Part shown: piece by piece, positions 7,991 through 17,048 of the stretch
Layout of the letters: each line of letters starts with the position of its first letter
Numbering within the stretch: position 1 is the stretch's first letter
Source of the DNA: Clostridium thermosuccinogenes
GTDB taxonomy: Bacteria; Bacillota; Clostridia; Acetivibrionales; DSM-5807
Reading direction: 5' to 3'
Assembly (NCBI RefSeq): GCF_002896855.1
Contig: NZ_CP021850.1
Span: forward strand, 2,815,665 to 2,879,664
DNA: 64,000 nucleotides
Made by a program: the position numbers and the translations under genes
The notes under the pieces: model-generated
Databases searched by the model: none
What the model was told of the DNA's origin: nothing
Seen by the model: only the letters and a program-made list of their open reading frames with translations

Positions 7991-9538
7991 TTACTCGTAA
8001 TTCTTTGGAGCAGCAGGATATTTATCTCTGTCCCAAGTTTTCTCTCTGCTCGTATACTCGTCAGATTTAAGGAAATACAACGTTTTGCTGAAAGAATCCC
8101 AGGTTGCATCAAGATGATAGTAGTAGCCCGAGATTTTAACCAGATTCCAGGCATGAGGCGTGTCTGAAGCATGGCCCACCACAATCATAGTTTCTATTCC
8201 TGCCAGTTTCAGCATTATATCCATTAACTCTGCAAACCCTTCACATACAGCATAATGATAATTTATTGCACCATATGCAGAATAGGATACTCTAGGAGTA
8301 CTGTCATAATCGTTAACATCATATCGTACAGTGTCAGTAACGTATTTATGAATTGCATACACCTTTTCATATTCTGACATGGAGTCATTTATCAATTTCT
8401 TAAGTATTTTTTTTGCTTCGTTGACAGCATACTCATACTCGGCTTTTTGCTGTTCTGTATAATCAAAAGGTTTGATATACCAGGTCAGGTCAGTTTTTAT
8501 GTATCCGTAGGACTCCCCTTTCATCTTAACCGGAGCGACTCCATTTTTAAACGAACGGGCTCTTGCGTATTTGGGTTCCACAAGCCAGGTTCCGTCCTTT
8601 TTCAAAAAGCCCCATTTATTAAAGTAGGTATTGTCGCTGTTCAATTCATTTATCATTACAGCTGCATAACCTTCGCTGAAAGCTTCTGCGTCCAGAAAAG
8701 GATATTCTTTCCCATCTTTGTCCTTGTAAGACTTGAAAATCTTGCCCTGCTCCGTGACGAACTCACACAGCTTTTTGCCTTTCAAAGCACCCTCTTTGCC
8801 TTCATACTCCACATATCCAATGCCTTCACTGGCACTGATCAATTTGCCGTCAAGTTTTACAACGGTACCATTCTTAAGGACAATTGAGTTAGTCCGTTTT
8901 GACACATCTTTGGAGGAATCCTCTTTATACACGCAAATAAAACCATCAACGACAAATGCCTGGCTATCGTATTCGGGCTTAACAATAGCTCCTTCATTGG
9001 TAATCAAACCATATTTTACATCGGAAAGGCCAATGAACGGATTAACGTTGGTTATATGTGCTCTAAAATAATCATTTGTATCAGCTCCGGCCAAATAGTA
9101 TTTTGTTTTCTTTATATACTCACCCTTTTTATTTATAGTGGCCGCAAGCATATTGTCATTGACTACGGCAAAATTGTTCTTAAAGTTATAGGCCTCCATG
9201 AATTTCGGTTTTATGGCATAGGTACCATCAGGCTTTATATATCCCCATTTTGAAGTCTCACTATCCTCTGCTACGGCAGCCAGTCCTTCGCTGAAGGGCT
9301 TTGCCATAATAAATTGAGGCTTTATAATCCATTTTCCGCTCTTATTTACATATCCATATAATCCACTGCTTTTATCATATTTGGGGCTGAGGTCAACACT
9401 GTCACTGGCACTGGCGGCAGAATTATCAACACTGGCGGAAGTGCCGGTTGCTGCATAAGCTGACGCACTACCCAAAGTATTAAGACAAAACAGAGATATG
9501 AATATAATCACTAAAGCAATACTAAGTCCTCTTTTCAC
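7991..9538 (-). CDS. Secreted WG-repeat protein with C-terminal transglutaminase-like domain
   Basis: This 515-residue protein starts at GTG 9538, with GGAGG seven bases upstream. A signal peptide covers residues 1-30. Residues 55-360 carry WG/KWG repeats of the form YGYVNKSGKWIIKPQF...FSEGLAAV. Residues 370-515 form a transglutaminase-like fold with a complete triad: Cys432 (AVCEGFAE), His462 (HAWN) and Asp477 (LDATWD). Family members act as cysteine proteases or cross-linking enzymes in the envelope; the substrate is unknown. It is 67 bases downstream of a second WG-repeat gene on the same strand, and the two probably form one operon and could interact through their repeats. Confidence 0.9.
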   Translation of the reverse strand: MKRGLSIALVIIFISLFCLNTLGSASAYAATGTSASVDNSAASASDSVDLSPKYDKSSGLYGYVNKSGKWIIKPQFIMAKPFSEGLAAVAEDSETSKWGYIKPDGTYAIKPKFMEAYNFKNNFAVVNDNMLAATINKKGEYIKKTKYYLAGADTNDYFRAHITNVNPFIGLSDVKYGLITNEGAIVKPEYDSQAFVVDGFICVYKEDSSKDVSKRTNSIVLKNGTVVKLDGKLISASEGIGYVEYEGKEGALKGKKLCEFVTEQGKIFKSYKDKDGKEYPFLDAEAFSEGYAAVMINELNSDNTYFNKWGFLKKDGTWLVEPKYARARSFKNGVAPVKMKGESYGYIKTDLTWYIKPFDYTEQQKAEYEYAVNEAKKILKKLINDSMSEYEKVYAIHKYVTDTVRYDVNDYDSTPRVSYSAYGAINYHYAVCEGFAELMDIMLKLAGIETMIVVGHASDTPHAWNLVKISGYYYHLDATWDSFSKTLYFLKSDEYTSREKTWDRDKYPAAPKNYE

Positions 9539-9605
9539 GGTATAACCTCCCTGATTCCAATCAAGTTTATACTGGCTATATCAGCAATCCAAATAGCGTT
9601 TTAAA

Positions 9606-9896
9606 TCACTGCCAAACTATCTTTCCATCCTTGGTGATATCACCCAACCTGTTGTCCTTCCACACATAGCCTTTTCCATTGGTTAATGGACTTGCATAAT
9701 CCAGTTCAGGCTTCACCAGCCAACTTCCGTCAGTCTTTATGTAACCCCAGTAGTACATTCCATCCTTGGGTGAAATAGCTTTGGCTGGAGACACTCCGTC
9801 AGAGAATACATAATTTTTGTTTTGAGTCACATCTGTTTTTATCTCTCCATTGGAAGTGATATGGCTGTATTTGCCATTCTTCCAAACGCTGGCCAA
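9606..9896 (-). pseudogene. C-terminal WG repeats cut off by a TGA codon
   Basis: These 96 codons continue in exactly the same frame as the gene ending at 9897. The junction reads EFEN-stop-LASVWKNGKY. WG repeats at this point normally read F-x-N-G-L-A, so GGA to TGA is the simplest explanation. No ribosome binding site precedes the TTG at 9896. The fragment holds three more repeats (YWGYIKTDGSWLVKPEL and others). It is expressed only if the stop is read through or is not real. Confidence 0.75.
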
Positions 9897-11825
9897 TCAA
9901 TTTTCAAACTCAGTAGCGCTTTCATATACAGGTTGTATGACAAACTTACCCGTTTTATCAATAAATCCGATTTTTCCTGATTTTATCACCGGGGCCAGCT
10001 TTTCATCAAAATTAAAAGCTCCTTCAAATTGAGGCTGAATAACTATCTTACCCTTTGTGTCTATATAGCCCCATTTTCCATTATCGGCATATATTGCAGC
10101 CAAACCGTTGCTGAAGGATTTTGCTGATAAGAACTTTGCTGTTTCCCCAAAAGCAAAATTGCCATTCTTGTCTATAAATCTGTATCTACCGCTGTCATAA
10201 ACACAGGCAAATCCCTCTTTAAAATCCTGTCCAAAGTCGAAATTCCTGTTCATCAATTTTCCGGCTGTGTTGAGATAGTTTGTCTTGCCATTGATAGTAA
10301 CCCGGCCAAAACCATCACTAAAGGGATAACAATCATCAAAAACTTCATTTGTGAGGCGTTTACCTTTTTTATCTATGTATGTCTTCTTCTGTCCTACTCT
10401 GATTATGCCATAATCACCATAAAAATGTATTGGTGCATCTGACATTGGTTTTATTACAGTACCGTCAGTCAGAACCAGACCCCATAACTCATTGTCCTTG
10501 GTGTTGTAACAGGATGTTGCCTCATCCTTATATGCGCTGTCATATATCGGTTCCACAAGATATTTATCATCTATTGTCAGATAGCCTACCTTGCCCTTTA
10601 ATTCAATTCTTGCCACACCGTCTACAAAATCCCATATTTTATCGAAATCCTTCTTAAAGATTGGTTTACCCTCTGCATCAATTATGACTTCTTTGCCGTC
10701 TTTCATGACCTTGGAAGCTCCTTCAATGCTGACAAAAGGATACATATATACATAATCATTATCAAACTTGCTGCTTCCATCAAGATTCAGAAGCTTTTTC
10801 TCACCGTTCAGCACCGCTTCTATTTGACCATTAACCAAAGATATTGAATCATATATTGGCTCAGCTTTATAAGTTCCATCAATATTCAGCAATCCCCACT
10901 TGCCATTCTTTTTCACATAGGATATACCTTTACTGAACGCGGAAATATCCTCAAATTCAATGTCAGTCAAAAAGCTTCCGTCCGAGTCGACATATCCATA
11001 TTTGTCTCCCAGCTTGACATGCGTAATCCCATCATTGAATTCTCTTATTTCATCATACTTGGGCTCCAGCACATATTTTCCATCAGCACCCATTAAGCCA
11101 AACTTTCCGTCTATTTCTACCATGCCTATAACTTTCGCTATACTACCAAAATGATGAATCCAATCAAAGGCAGGCTCAATTACTTTCCCGTTAAAAAGTA
11201 TAAAGCCGTATTTTTCCTTGCCATCAACCATACTGCTGATTCTTATGTAATTACTCATCAATGCAATAGATTTGTATTTGGGCTCAATTATCTTACCGGT
11301 TTTTAAATTTACAAGGCCATACTGCGAATTCAAACTTGTAATTGCATATCCCTTATCAAGCAAATAGTCGCCTACATCTATATAGTCATATTTGGGTTCA
11401 ACAACTATTTTCCCTTTATTGCTTACCAAACCATATTTATAATCTTTGCCTTTTTTTAACCCAACAAGTGCATAGCCTTTATGCATTGCATAGGCAATGT
11501 CAAACTGAGGCTTAATTAAATAGCTACCGTTGGTTTTGATATACCCGTACTTCATGCTTGAAAGATCTTCGCCTATGCCTACTTTTGCCAGGTTTTCGGA
11601 AAAATCCTCGCAATAATCAAATTTCATATCGATTACCAGCTTTCCGCTTTTGTCGATATAACCATATTTGAATTTACCTTCGTATTTACCTACTACGGCA
11701 AAATCACCACTGAAAGAGCCTGCATAATCAAGCTCACCACTATAGACTTCCGACTTGGCAAATACTCCGAATCCATGGATGTACAGAATACAGAAGAGCA
11801 AAATGACAGCAACTGCTTTTTTCAT
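9897..11825 (-). CDS. Secreted WG-repeat protein, interrupted by an in-frame TGA
   Basis: The start is ATG 11825, with GGAGG about seven bases upstream; earlier in-frame codons to 11924 have no site. A signal peptide (KKAVAVILLFCILYIHGFGVFA) is followed by some 15 WG-type repeats of about 40 residues (for example KYGYIDKSGKLVIDMKFDYCEDFSENLAKV) and no other domain. The frame stops after 642 residues and resumes directly for 96 codons; without the stop it would give about 739 residues. WG repeats are thought to form extended beta scaffolds for protein contacts at the cell surface. It lies first in a probable operon with the WG-transglutaminase. Confidence 0.85.
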   Translation of the reverse strand: MKKAVAVILLFCILYIHGFGVFAKSEVYSGELDYAGSFSGDFAVVGKYEGKFKYGYIDKSGKLVIDMKFDYCEDFSENLAKVGIGEDLSSMKYGYIKTNGSYLIKPQFDIAYAMHKGYALVGLKKGKDYKYGLVSNKGKIVVEPKYDYIDVGDYLLDKGYAITSLNSQYGLVNLKTGKIIEPKYKSIALMSNYIRISSMVDGKEKYGFILFNGKVIEPAFDWIHHFGSIAKVIGMVEIDGKFGLMGADGKYVLEPKYDEIREFNDGITHVKLGDKYGYVDSDGSFLTDIEFEDISAFSKGISYVKKNGKWGLLNIDGTYKAEPIYDSISLVNGQIEAVLNGEKKLLNLDGSSKFDNDYVYMYPFVSIEGASKVMKDGKEVIIDAEGKPIFKKDFDKIWDFVDGVARIELKGKVGYLTIDDKYLVEPIYDSAYKDEATSCYNTKDNELWGLVLTDGTVIKPMSDAPIHFYGDYGIIRVGQKKTYIDKKGKRLTNEVFDDCYPFSDGFGRVTINGKTNYLNTAGKLMNRNFDFGQDFKEGFACVYDSGRYRFIDKNGNFAFGETAKFLSAKSFSNGLAAIYADNGKWGYIDTKGKIVIQPQFEGAFNFDEKLAPVIKSGKIGFIDKTGKFVIQPVYESATEFEN

Positions 11826-12042
11826 TGAATTAATCCTCCGTTTGTGTTGTTTTACCAGGTAGTTTGAAAGGACATATAAGATAAAGAATTTAATAATGTC
11901 TGTCAAAATTATGCAAATATCCATATCTTAAATATCCCAAATTTATCCTTAATTTCCCTCAAAATTATAACATAACCTTCCATATGCAGCAATAAAATAG
12001 AATAAATTATGTTTACTTGTAAGCCAGCATAAGCATAAATAA

Positions 12043-12075
12043 AAAAAGACATCCTGAACACTCAGAATGTCTTTT
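12043..12075. terminator. Bidirectional hairpin terminator
   Basis: AAAAAGACAT-C-CTGA pairs with TCAG-A-ATGTCTTTT around ACAC, with A and T runs on the two sides. It ends the Xre/membrane-protein operon on the minus strand. Confidence 0.8.
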
Positions 12076-12136
12076 TGTCATTTTACTTCCTATTCTCAAC
12101 TGCCCACTAGCACAAGAAGGTCAATAAAGGCCTCTG

Positions 12137-12589
12137 CTACATTTCTTTTTGATATTTATTAAGATAGTAAATCATGGAAAACACAATGAATAAGTCGGCA
12201 GCGACAAGAGTCAATATCACATACATATCCACCTGTATTAATGCAAACGCAAGAAGCAACACACCGAATACTATTTGCACCAGGTCATACGCTTTCGCTT
12301 TCGCCTTGTTGCTGATTGCTATGTTACGTTCATCCTTTGCCTCAATTTCAGCCCTCTTGGCCAATTTAGGATCTTTCCTTATTAGATGCAGCCTTATCGC
12401 TGTACCAAGATTACCTCCAAATATGCCTGCGCCAATTCCTACACAGACATAAGGCAATGTGAGCATGACGCCCTTTGCGCCCGGCAGCAGTATTGCACCC
12501 ACGAGTCCTGCAACCAAAACTGCAAACCCAAACACCGAAAAAGCAATGTATTTTGCAATACCTTCCCTCTTCATTACTTCACTTCTCAT
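12137..12589 (-). CDS. Small integral membrane protein paired with an Xre regulator
   Basis: This protein has about 150 residues with four hydrophobic segments: IAFSVFGFAVLVAGLVGAIL, LTLPYVCVGIGAGIFGG, YDLVQIVFGVLLLAFALI and YVILTLVAADLFIVFSMI. A charged loop, RKDPKLAKRAEIEAKDERN, lies between the second and third. I chose ATG 12589, which has AGGAGG nine bases upstream and overlaps the Xre gene by 11 bases. Membrane proteins of this shape are common partners of small YozG-like Xre regulators in Firmicutes. Function unknown. Confidence 0.75.
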   Translation of the reverse strand: MRSEVMKREGIAKYIAFSVFGFAVLVAGLVGAILLPGAKGVMLTLPYVCVGIGAGIFGGNLGTAIRLHLIRKDPKLAKRAEIEAKDERNIAISNKAKAKAYDLVQIVFGVLLLAFALIQVDMYVILTLVAADLFIVFSMIYYLNKYQKEM

Positions 12590-12791
12590 CGCTTTTCTCC
12601 TCCTCATAAATAAATATTTCTTCGATGCTCATCCCAAAGAATCTGGCAATCTTAAAGGCGAGTGTTATTGACGGATTATAGCGCCCGTTTTCCAATGATC
12701 CTATCGTCTGTCTGGATACCTCCAATGCTGCTGCCAGCTCTTCTTGCTTCAAACCTCTTTGCTTGCGGATTTCTTCTAAACGGTTCTTCAA
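12579..12791 (-). CDS. Small Xre-family helix-turn-helix regulator
   Basis: These 70 residues are almost entirely an HTH_3 domain: IRKQRGLKQEELAAALEVSR, then QTIGSLENGRYNPSITLAFKIARFF and the tail MSIEEIFIYEE typical of the YozG type. The start is TTG 12791 with AGGGGA seven bases upstream. It is the first gene of a two-gene operon with the membrane protein, which it probably controls. Confidence 0.88.
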   Translation of the reverse strand: MKNRLEEIRKQRGLKQEELAAALEVSRQTIGSLENGRYNPSITLAFKIARFFGMSIEEIFIYEEEKSDEK

Positions 12792-12943
12792 TTTTATCCC
12801 CTTTCTCCAAAAATGGAAAGTTTGCTTTACATCTATAATTATAGCAGGTAAAATTTAGATGTCAAGTATGCTTTCCATAAAAATTTTGTAGGCTGTTTTG
12901 CTATACCAATCTTATGGGTGATAAGCTTAAATTACAGATATAT

Positions 12944-12977
12944 AAAAGCAGCGCCAGGGTTAACCTGACGCTGTTTT
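12944..12977 (-). terminator. Terminator of the MFS gene
   Basis: On the minus strand ACAGCGTCAGG pairs with CCTGGCGCTGC (one mismatch) around GTTAA and is followed by TTTTATAT. It lies 65 bases after the transporter stop. Confidence 0.75.
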
Positions 12978-13041
12978 AAAGGTAGTTTTATTCTATGAAA
13001 TCAATATTATTAATGATATTTTCATAGTCCATATCCTTATA

Positions 13042-14241
13042 TTATGATCTAGCTCTTTGTTTGCCGGCAAAACCGATTATCGGCTTTAGGGCAACTAAAC
13101 CGACCAGCATAATTGTAGGAAAGATTATTGCCGTTAAGAGTCCCCAGTTCAGGCTGCTGCTATCCGCAATAATTCCGATAAGCTGTGGTCCGACGGAACA
13201 ACCCAAGTCCCCAGCCAGCGCCAAAATTGCAAACATAGCAACACCGCCCGATGGATAACTTGCTGCGGTCAAGCTCAGCATTCCCGGCCACATTAAGCTC
13301 ACGCTCAGTCCGCACAAGGCACACCCCAGCAGTGATATTGCTGGTATTGGCACAATCGCTGTAATGACAAAGGACGCCATACATAAGACTGAGGAAATAA
13401 CTAATATCTTATGAATATGGACTTTTTGACCTTTCATTCCGTACCATGTACGTACAATTCCCATCATTACAGCAAACAGGCAGGGACCCAACAAGTCTCC
13501 CAGTGTTTTTGAGATGCCTAAACCTTTCTCGGCAAAAAGTGAAGCCCATTGAGCCATGGACTGCTCACTGGCGCCGGAGCAAATCATCAAAAGCAACGCA
13601 ATTAAAAAGATTCTCGACCTAAAAAGTGTTTTTAACGGTGTTCGTTTGCTTTCCTCTTCAGGTGGAATAAGCGGCACCCGTGTGAACTTGAAAAGGGTGT
13701 ATAGCGGCAGCAGTGACCACACAAGTGGCAGGAAGAACCATAATTCTTGTCCAAGAAATAGCAGTGCCAAAGTGGACAAGATGATTACCAGAACCTGCCC
13801 CCAACTATAGAATGAGTGCAATAGGCTCATTGAAGACGCTTTCGCTTCACTTGGAAGGCTCTCGACTATAGGGCTGACAAGCACTTCAATAAGACCGCCG
13901 CCTATTGAGAACAATATGCTGGATATAATAAGTCCTATGAAAGGGTATGGTAATACCCTGGGTAAAAAAGCTAATGCGATCATGCCGACAGCAGCAAACG
14001 CATGTGCCATGACAGCCGAGGTACGGTGACCGATTTTATCAACATATTCAACGGCAAGCGCATCAACTATGAGCTGCGTTACAAAGATAAGCATGACTAT
14101 ACTTCCGAGCATGGTATAGGAAAGACCGAATTTTTCCCGAAAAACTACAAAAAGTAACGGAGGAAGATTTACAATAAGAGCTTGAGTTATATAGCCCAAA
14201 TAACAGGCATGAAGTGTGCTTTTGTAATTAATATTGCTCAT
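13042..14241 (-). CDS. Major facilitator superfamily transporter
   Basis: This 399-residue protein has about 12 hydrophobic helices and a charged central loop (KFTRVPLIPPEEESKRTPLKTLFRSR). The MFS signature between helices 2 and 3 is present in altered form (DALAVEYVDKIGHRTSAVMAHAF). AAGGAG lies eight bases before the ATG. The overall pattern, including GGGLIEVLVSPIVESLPSE and AGDLGCSVGPQLIG, resembles sugar or drug exporters of the FucP/YfkF-like type, but the substrate cannot be assigned. It is a single gene with its own terminator and no adjacent regulator. Confidence 0.88.
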   Translation of the reverse strand: MSNINYKSTLHACYLGYITQALIVNLPPLLFVVFREKFGLSYTMLGSIVMLIFVTQLIVDALAVEYVDKIGHRTSAVMAHAFAAVGMIALAFLPRVLPYPFIGLIISSILFSIGGGLIEVLVSPIVESLPSEAKASSMSLLHSFYSWGQVLVIILSTLALLFLGQELWFFLPLVWSLLPLYTLFKFTRVPLIPPEEESKRTPLKTLFRSRIFLIALLLMICSGASEQSMAQWASLFAEKGLGISKTLGDLLGPCLFAVMMGIVRTWYGMKGQKVHIHKILVISSVLCMASFVITAIVPIPAISLLGCALCGLSVSLMWPGMLSLTAASYPSGGVAMFAILALAGDLGCSVGPQLIGIIADSSSLNWGLLTAIIFPTIMLVGLVALKPIIGFAGKQRARS

Positions 14242-14565
14242 ATTCCCGGCTCCTTGCTACAAATGTTATAGTGAAATATTTTATTTCCTACCTTTGCACC
14301 TAATATAAATAATCTGTAATGCAAACTGTAGAATTGCCTAGACTCCATACAAATTTATATCTATTTTCCATTCAGTACCATGACTAATAAACATGCGAAA
14401 GCACTTTTCCAATGCTTATTAGCCCATGGCACAAACATTTTATCAACTCAGTTTTAAAAAATCAATGCTGTTCACACAACCCTGTAAATTTATTTAGAAA
14501 TCTAAAAATAATATGTGTGGGTGTGTTCATGTTGGCAAAAGGGAATACCTGTCCCCATGAAGGCT
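14242..14565. other. 324-base gap with no recognisable gene
   Basis: I see no start with a ribosome binding site and no strong hairpin. The DNA is AT-rich and presumably carries the promoter of the transporter gene. Confidence 0.5.
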
Positions 14566-15288
14566 TTAATCTTTATATCTATACCGCTTTTTACCTACTG
14601 TGTGCTTCCCGTACTCAATCGCTTCCTTTGGGCAGCGATGAATGCATCCAAGACAATGCTGGCACTTGTCCTTTATCCATCGGGGCTTACCATCTGTTAA
14701 TCGAATTGCTTGATCCGGGCAACTGATTTCACAGAGCTTGCATGATATGCATTTGTCAGTCACATAAAACCGCTTTGTTCTTCTTTGCTTTTCGTAAAAA
14801 GCTTGAAATATCTTTCCGAAAGGAATCAAATAAAAAGGACTGCGATATGTTGAAAGGGAGGACTTGATATGCAGTGCTGTTGCTTCTATTTCTGCATCTG
14901 CCTTTTTTAATTTTTCATATATCGTTTTCTCATCGTCCAGCTTATGCCATACAATATAGTTCGTTTCCATAGGAAGCTGATAGACTAATGATTTTGCCGG
15001 ATGAACCAGCTTTTTTACATCTCTGTCCGCTGTTCCAATAAAGCCTCCACATGTGAAAACAACAAAAACCTCTTCATCGGATGCCCAAGAGGTTCTCTCA
15101 AAAAGATTACGCACAATAATTGGCAAAGTCCAGAAATATAAAGGAATCACAAAAATTATCCTGGAATTCATGTCTATTTCCGTATCATGTGTAATCTCCA
15201 CTGTTTCTTCATTGAGCAGCTCCGCCAGGCGCATTGCTGCATGTTTACTGTTTCCCGTAGCACTAAACCAATAAATCATTTGTTGCAT
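14566..15288 (-). CDS. EFR1-type flavodoxin-ferredoxin fusion protein
   Basis: This 240-residue protein has a flavodoxin-like N-terminal half starting MIYWFSATGNSKHAAMRLAE (the FMN phosphate loop S/TxTGNT) and VIPLYFWTLP. The C-terminal half has two bacterial 4Fe-4S sites: CISCKLCEISCPD at about residue 180 and CQHCLGCIHRCP at about 209. EFR1 proteins are thought to shuttle electrons in anaerobes. ATG 15279 is an alternative start nine bases in. The N-terminus overlaps the end of a broken flavodoxin gene read in another frame. Confidence 0.88.
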   Translation of the reverse strand: MQQMIYWFSATGNSKHAAMRLAELLNEETVEITHDTEIDMNSRIIFVIPLYFWTLPIIVRNLFERTSWASDEEVFVVFTCGGFIGTADRDVKKLVHPAKSLVYQLPMETNYIVWHKLDDEKTIYEKLKKADAEIEATALHIKSSLSTYRSPFYLIPFGKIFQAFYEKQRRTKRFYVTDKCISCKLCEISCPDQAIRLTDGKPRWIKDKCQHCLGCIHRCPKEAIEYGKHTVGKKRYRYKD

Positions 15289-15392
15289 TCCACCACATCG
15301 ATTAGTTTTACGTCACTCAATTCCTAAATGGCATTCAAAAGCTTCTTCGTATTACCGTGATGCCGGGATTAATATGCAATCACAGCTTTCAT
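15276..15392 (-). pseudogene. N-terminal remnant of a flavodoxin gene
   Basis: With AGGGGAGT in front of ATG 15392, the frame reads MKAVIAY-stop-SRHHGNTKKLLNAI-stop-ELSDVKLIDVVE. This is the start of a small clostridial flavodoxin (YYSRHHGNTKK), with Tyr TAT changed to TAA (15369-15371) and Lys AAG to TAG (15324-15326). Only about 38 codons survive before the frame enters the EFR1 gene. The remainder of the flavodoxin has been deleted. Confidence 0.75.
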
Positions 15393-15562
15393 AAAAACTC
15401 CCCTACTTTGGTTCATTGTTAATTTTAGAAATCGTATTGCTTATAATTTCCATTCTATATCTATTTGCCAACCCTATGATCTTCTTAAAACCTCACTATC
15501 TGGTCCGTCGACCCGGAAGCGGAATAAGTCGGTCATTCTTTCTTCACATGATAAACTTCGAT

Positions 15563-15661
15563 TTATCTTTTTCTTTTGAATCTTACCACTACTTTTTCAA
15601 TGAATAAGTCAACAAAAGCTTCTACAACACTTGATACTATGTCAAAAATAATTTCACCCAT
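15563..15661 (-). CDS. Candidate 32-residue amphipathic small protein
   Basis: The ATG at 15661 has a very strong ribosome binding site (AAAGGAGG, five bases upstream). The peptide begins MGEIIFDIVSSVVEAF, continues VDLFIEKVVV and ends RFKRKR. It is one hydrophobic amphipathic helix with a basic tail. It could be a membrane-associated small protein or a toxin-like peptide; there is no annotated match I can name. The surrounding region 15393-15832 otherwise holds only AT-rich DNA. Confidence 0.55.
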   Translation of the reverse strand: MGEIIFDIVSSVVEAFVDLFIEKVVVRFKRKR

Positions 15662-15832
15662 ACGCTTCCTCCTTTAAATTGGATTTTGACGGCTGGTTTA
15701 TTCATATTTGCGGAAACACTGTGCCCTATACATCCACAAACGTATTTTTTATATTAACCTAATATAATATACTCTATTATACCCTATTTGTCTCATGAGT
15801 TCCGCAAAATGTCACTAAATTAATATTTTTAT

Positions 15833-16603
15833 CTATTTGTTCATTTCAGCGACCATCTCCTGCGGTTTCGCTGACATTTCCACCCATGCGGGAATAAATC
15901 CGCTCTTTACTGCATTTCGTGCTGATCTGATATTTGACCAAGCAGAACAATAAAACGGAACCTTGCCGCGTTCCAATATTTCTATGGCCAATCTACTGGT
16001 TAAGGCAGCTGCAACTCCTCTTCTACGATATTCAGGCAACACATCCACACCAATCTGCCACATCCGGTCACAATCAGCCGAACATCCGGCAAGCCCGATA
16101 AGTTTATCTCCATCATAAGCTCCAATTCCAAGGACATCCAATTGCTTGCGGTCTTCACATAAAGCATTGCTCCATTCCGGCTTATACAAGTTCACAAAAT
16201 CAGGAGCTTCCAAAACCCTTAGCTCGTAGTCACATGGCATCTTTTTAAGCTTATCAACATCCGGCAGATAGTACTCAGACATGAAACAGACTCTCTGTCC
16301 ATATTTGGCCAATCTCTCATCCAACCAGTGCATATTTGGTGTTTCAAAGCAGTGGTAGAACTCAAACTTATGGATGTATTCAGTTACAATCTCACGATAT
16401 TCGTCTTTTACGGATGCCACTATATTATTTCCGTATGAAACCAACATGCAAGCGATGGGCTCCTTATAATATTTTTTTGCTGAAGGCCCCAATACGGATT
16501 TAACAACCACATGATCACTTTTCAGAAAATCATCCGCTTTACAATTGATATCCATGGCTGATTGCTCCATAGCAATCCGCAATATTTCTTTATTCGTCAT
16601 CAT
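15833..16603 (-). CDS. GNAT-family N-acetyltransferase
   Basis: This 256-residue protein has a diverged N-terminal half and a GNAT core at about 140-250. The acetyl-CoA loop is in VDVLPEYRRRGVAAALTSRLA (V-x(4)-R-R-R-G-V/A), followed by SAWSNIRSARNAVKSGF, the usual N-x-x-S-x-R-x-A motif. AGAGGT lies six bases before ATG 16603. It would transfer acetyl groups from acetyl-CoA to an unknown amine. Single gene. Confidence 0.88.
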   Translation of the reverse strand: MMTNKEILRIAMEQSAMDINCKADDFLKSDHVVVKSVLGPSAKKYYKEPIACMLVSYGNNIVASVKDEYREIVTEYIHKFEFYHCFETPNMHWLDERLAKYGQRVCFMSEYYLPDVDKLKKMPCDYELRVLEAPDFVNLYKPEWSNALCEDRKQLDVLGIGAYDGDKLIGLAGCSADCDRMWQIGVDVLPEYRRRGVAAALTSRLAIEILERGKVPFYCSAWSNIRSARNAVKSGFIPAWVEMSAKPQEMVAEMNK

Positions 16604-17048
16604 CCATATACCTCTGGTTCCTATTAGAATTTGTCCGTTTTATGCCATGATTTATTAAGTCTTCACTGACCTTCGTTCTGATTCTATTCTGTTTTTATTC
16701 GGAGGCTCCCAAACTATAAATCATGGAAATTGTCTATTTCATAGCATAAATACTTTCACTTATCAGAAATCTCGCAGGAGCAGCATATTTGGTGCAGTAA
16801 GCTGAGTGTCAATATGATCTGCCATAACTTTTCTGCCAATATTAATTATCTGTACTTTGCCCCATAAGCAATACTGCAATTATAATATCAATAATTTTCC
16901 ATACAGTCAAACGGCATATGGTATAACCCTGACCATATGAAAAATCTCAACAAAACTATGCTTCAAGACAAATATTTTATTTGAAATTGTTCTAGAAATA
17001 TAATAGAATCAAAATGTTAACAGCTTTTAATTGCTCTAGGAGGTTTCT
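16604..17048. other. 445-base gap, possible short gene remnant
   Basis: No complete gene is supported. On the minus strand around 16760-16880 a frame encodes GRKVMADHIDTQLTAPNM and ends in a stop, without a start or ribosome binding site. It might be a decayed C-terminus. The right end carries the promoter region of the chemotaxis gene, including TATAAT at 16998-17003. Confidence 0.25.

Noticed and set aside
15416-15607. 63-codon hydrophobic ORF on the plus strand
   Set aside because: No ribosome binding site; it overlaps the better-supported 32-residue gene on the other strand.
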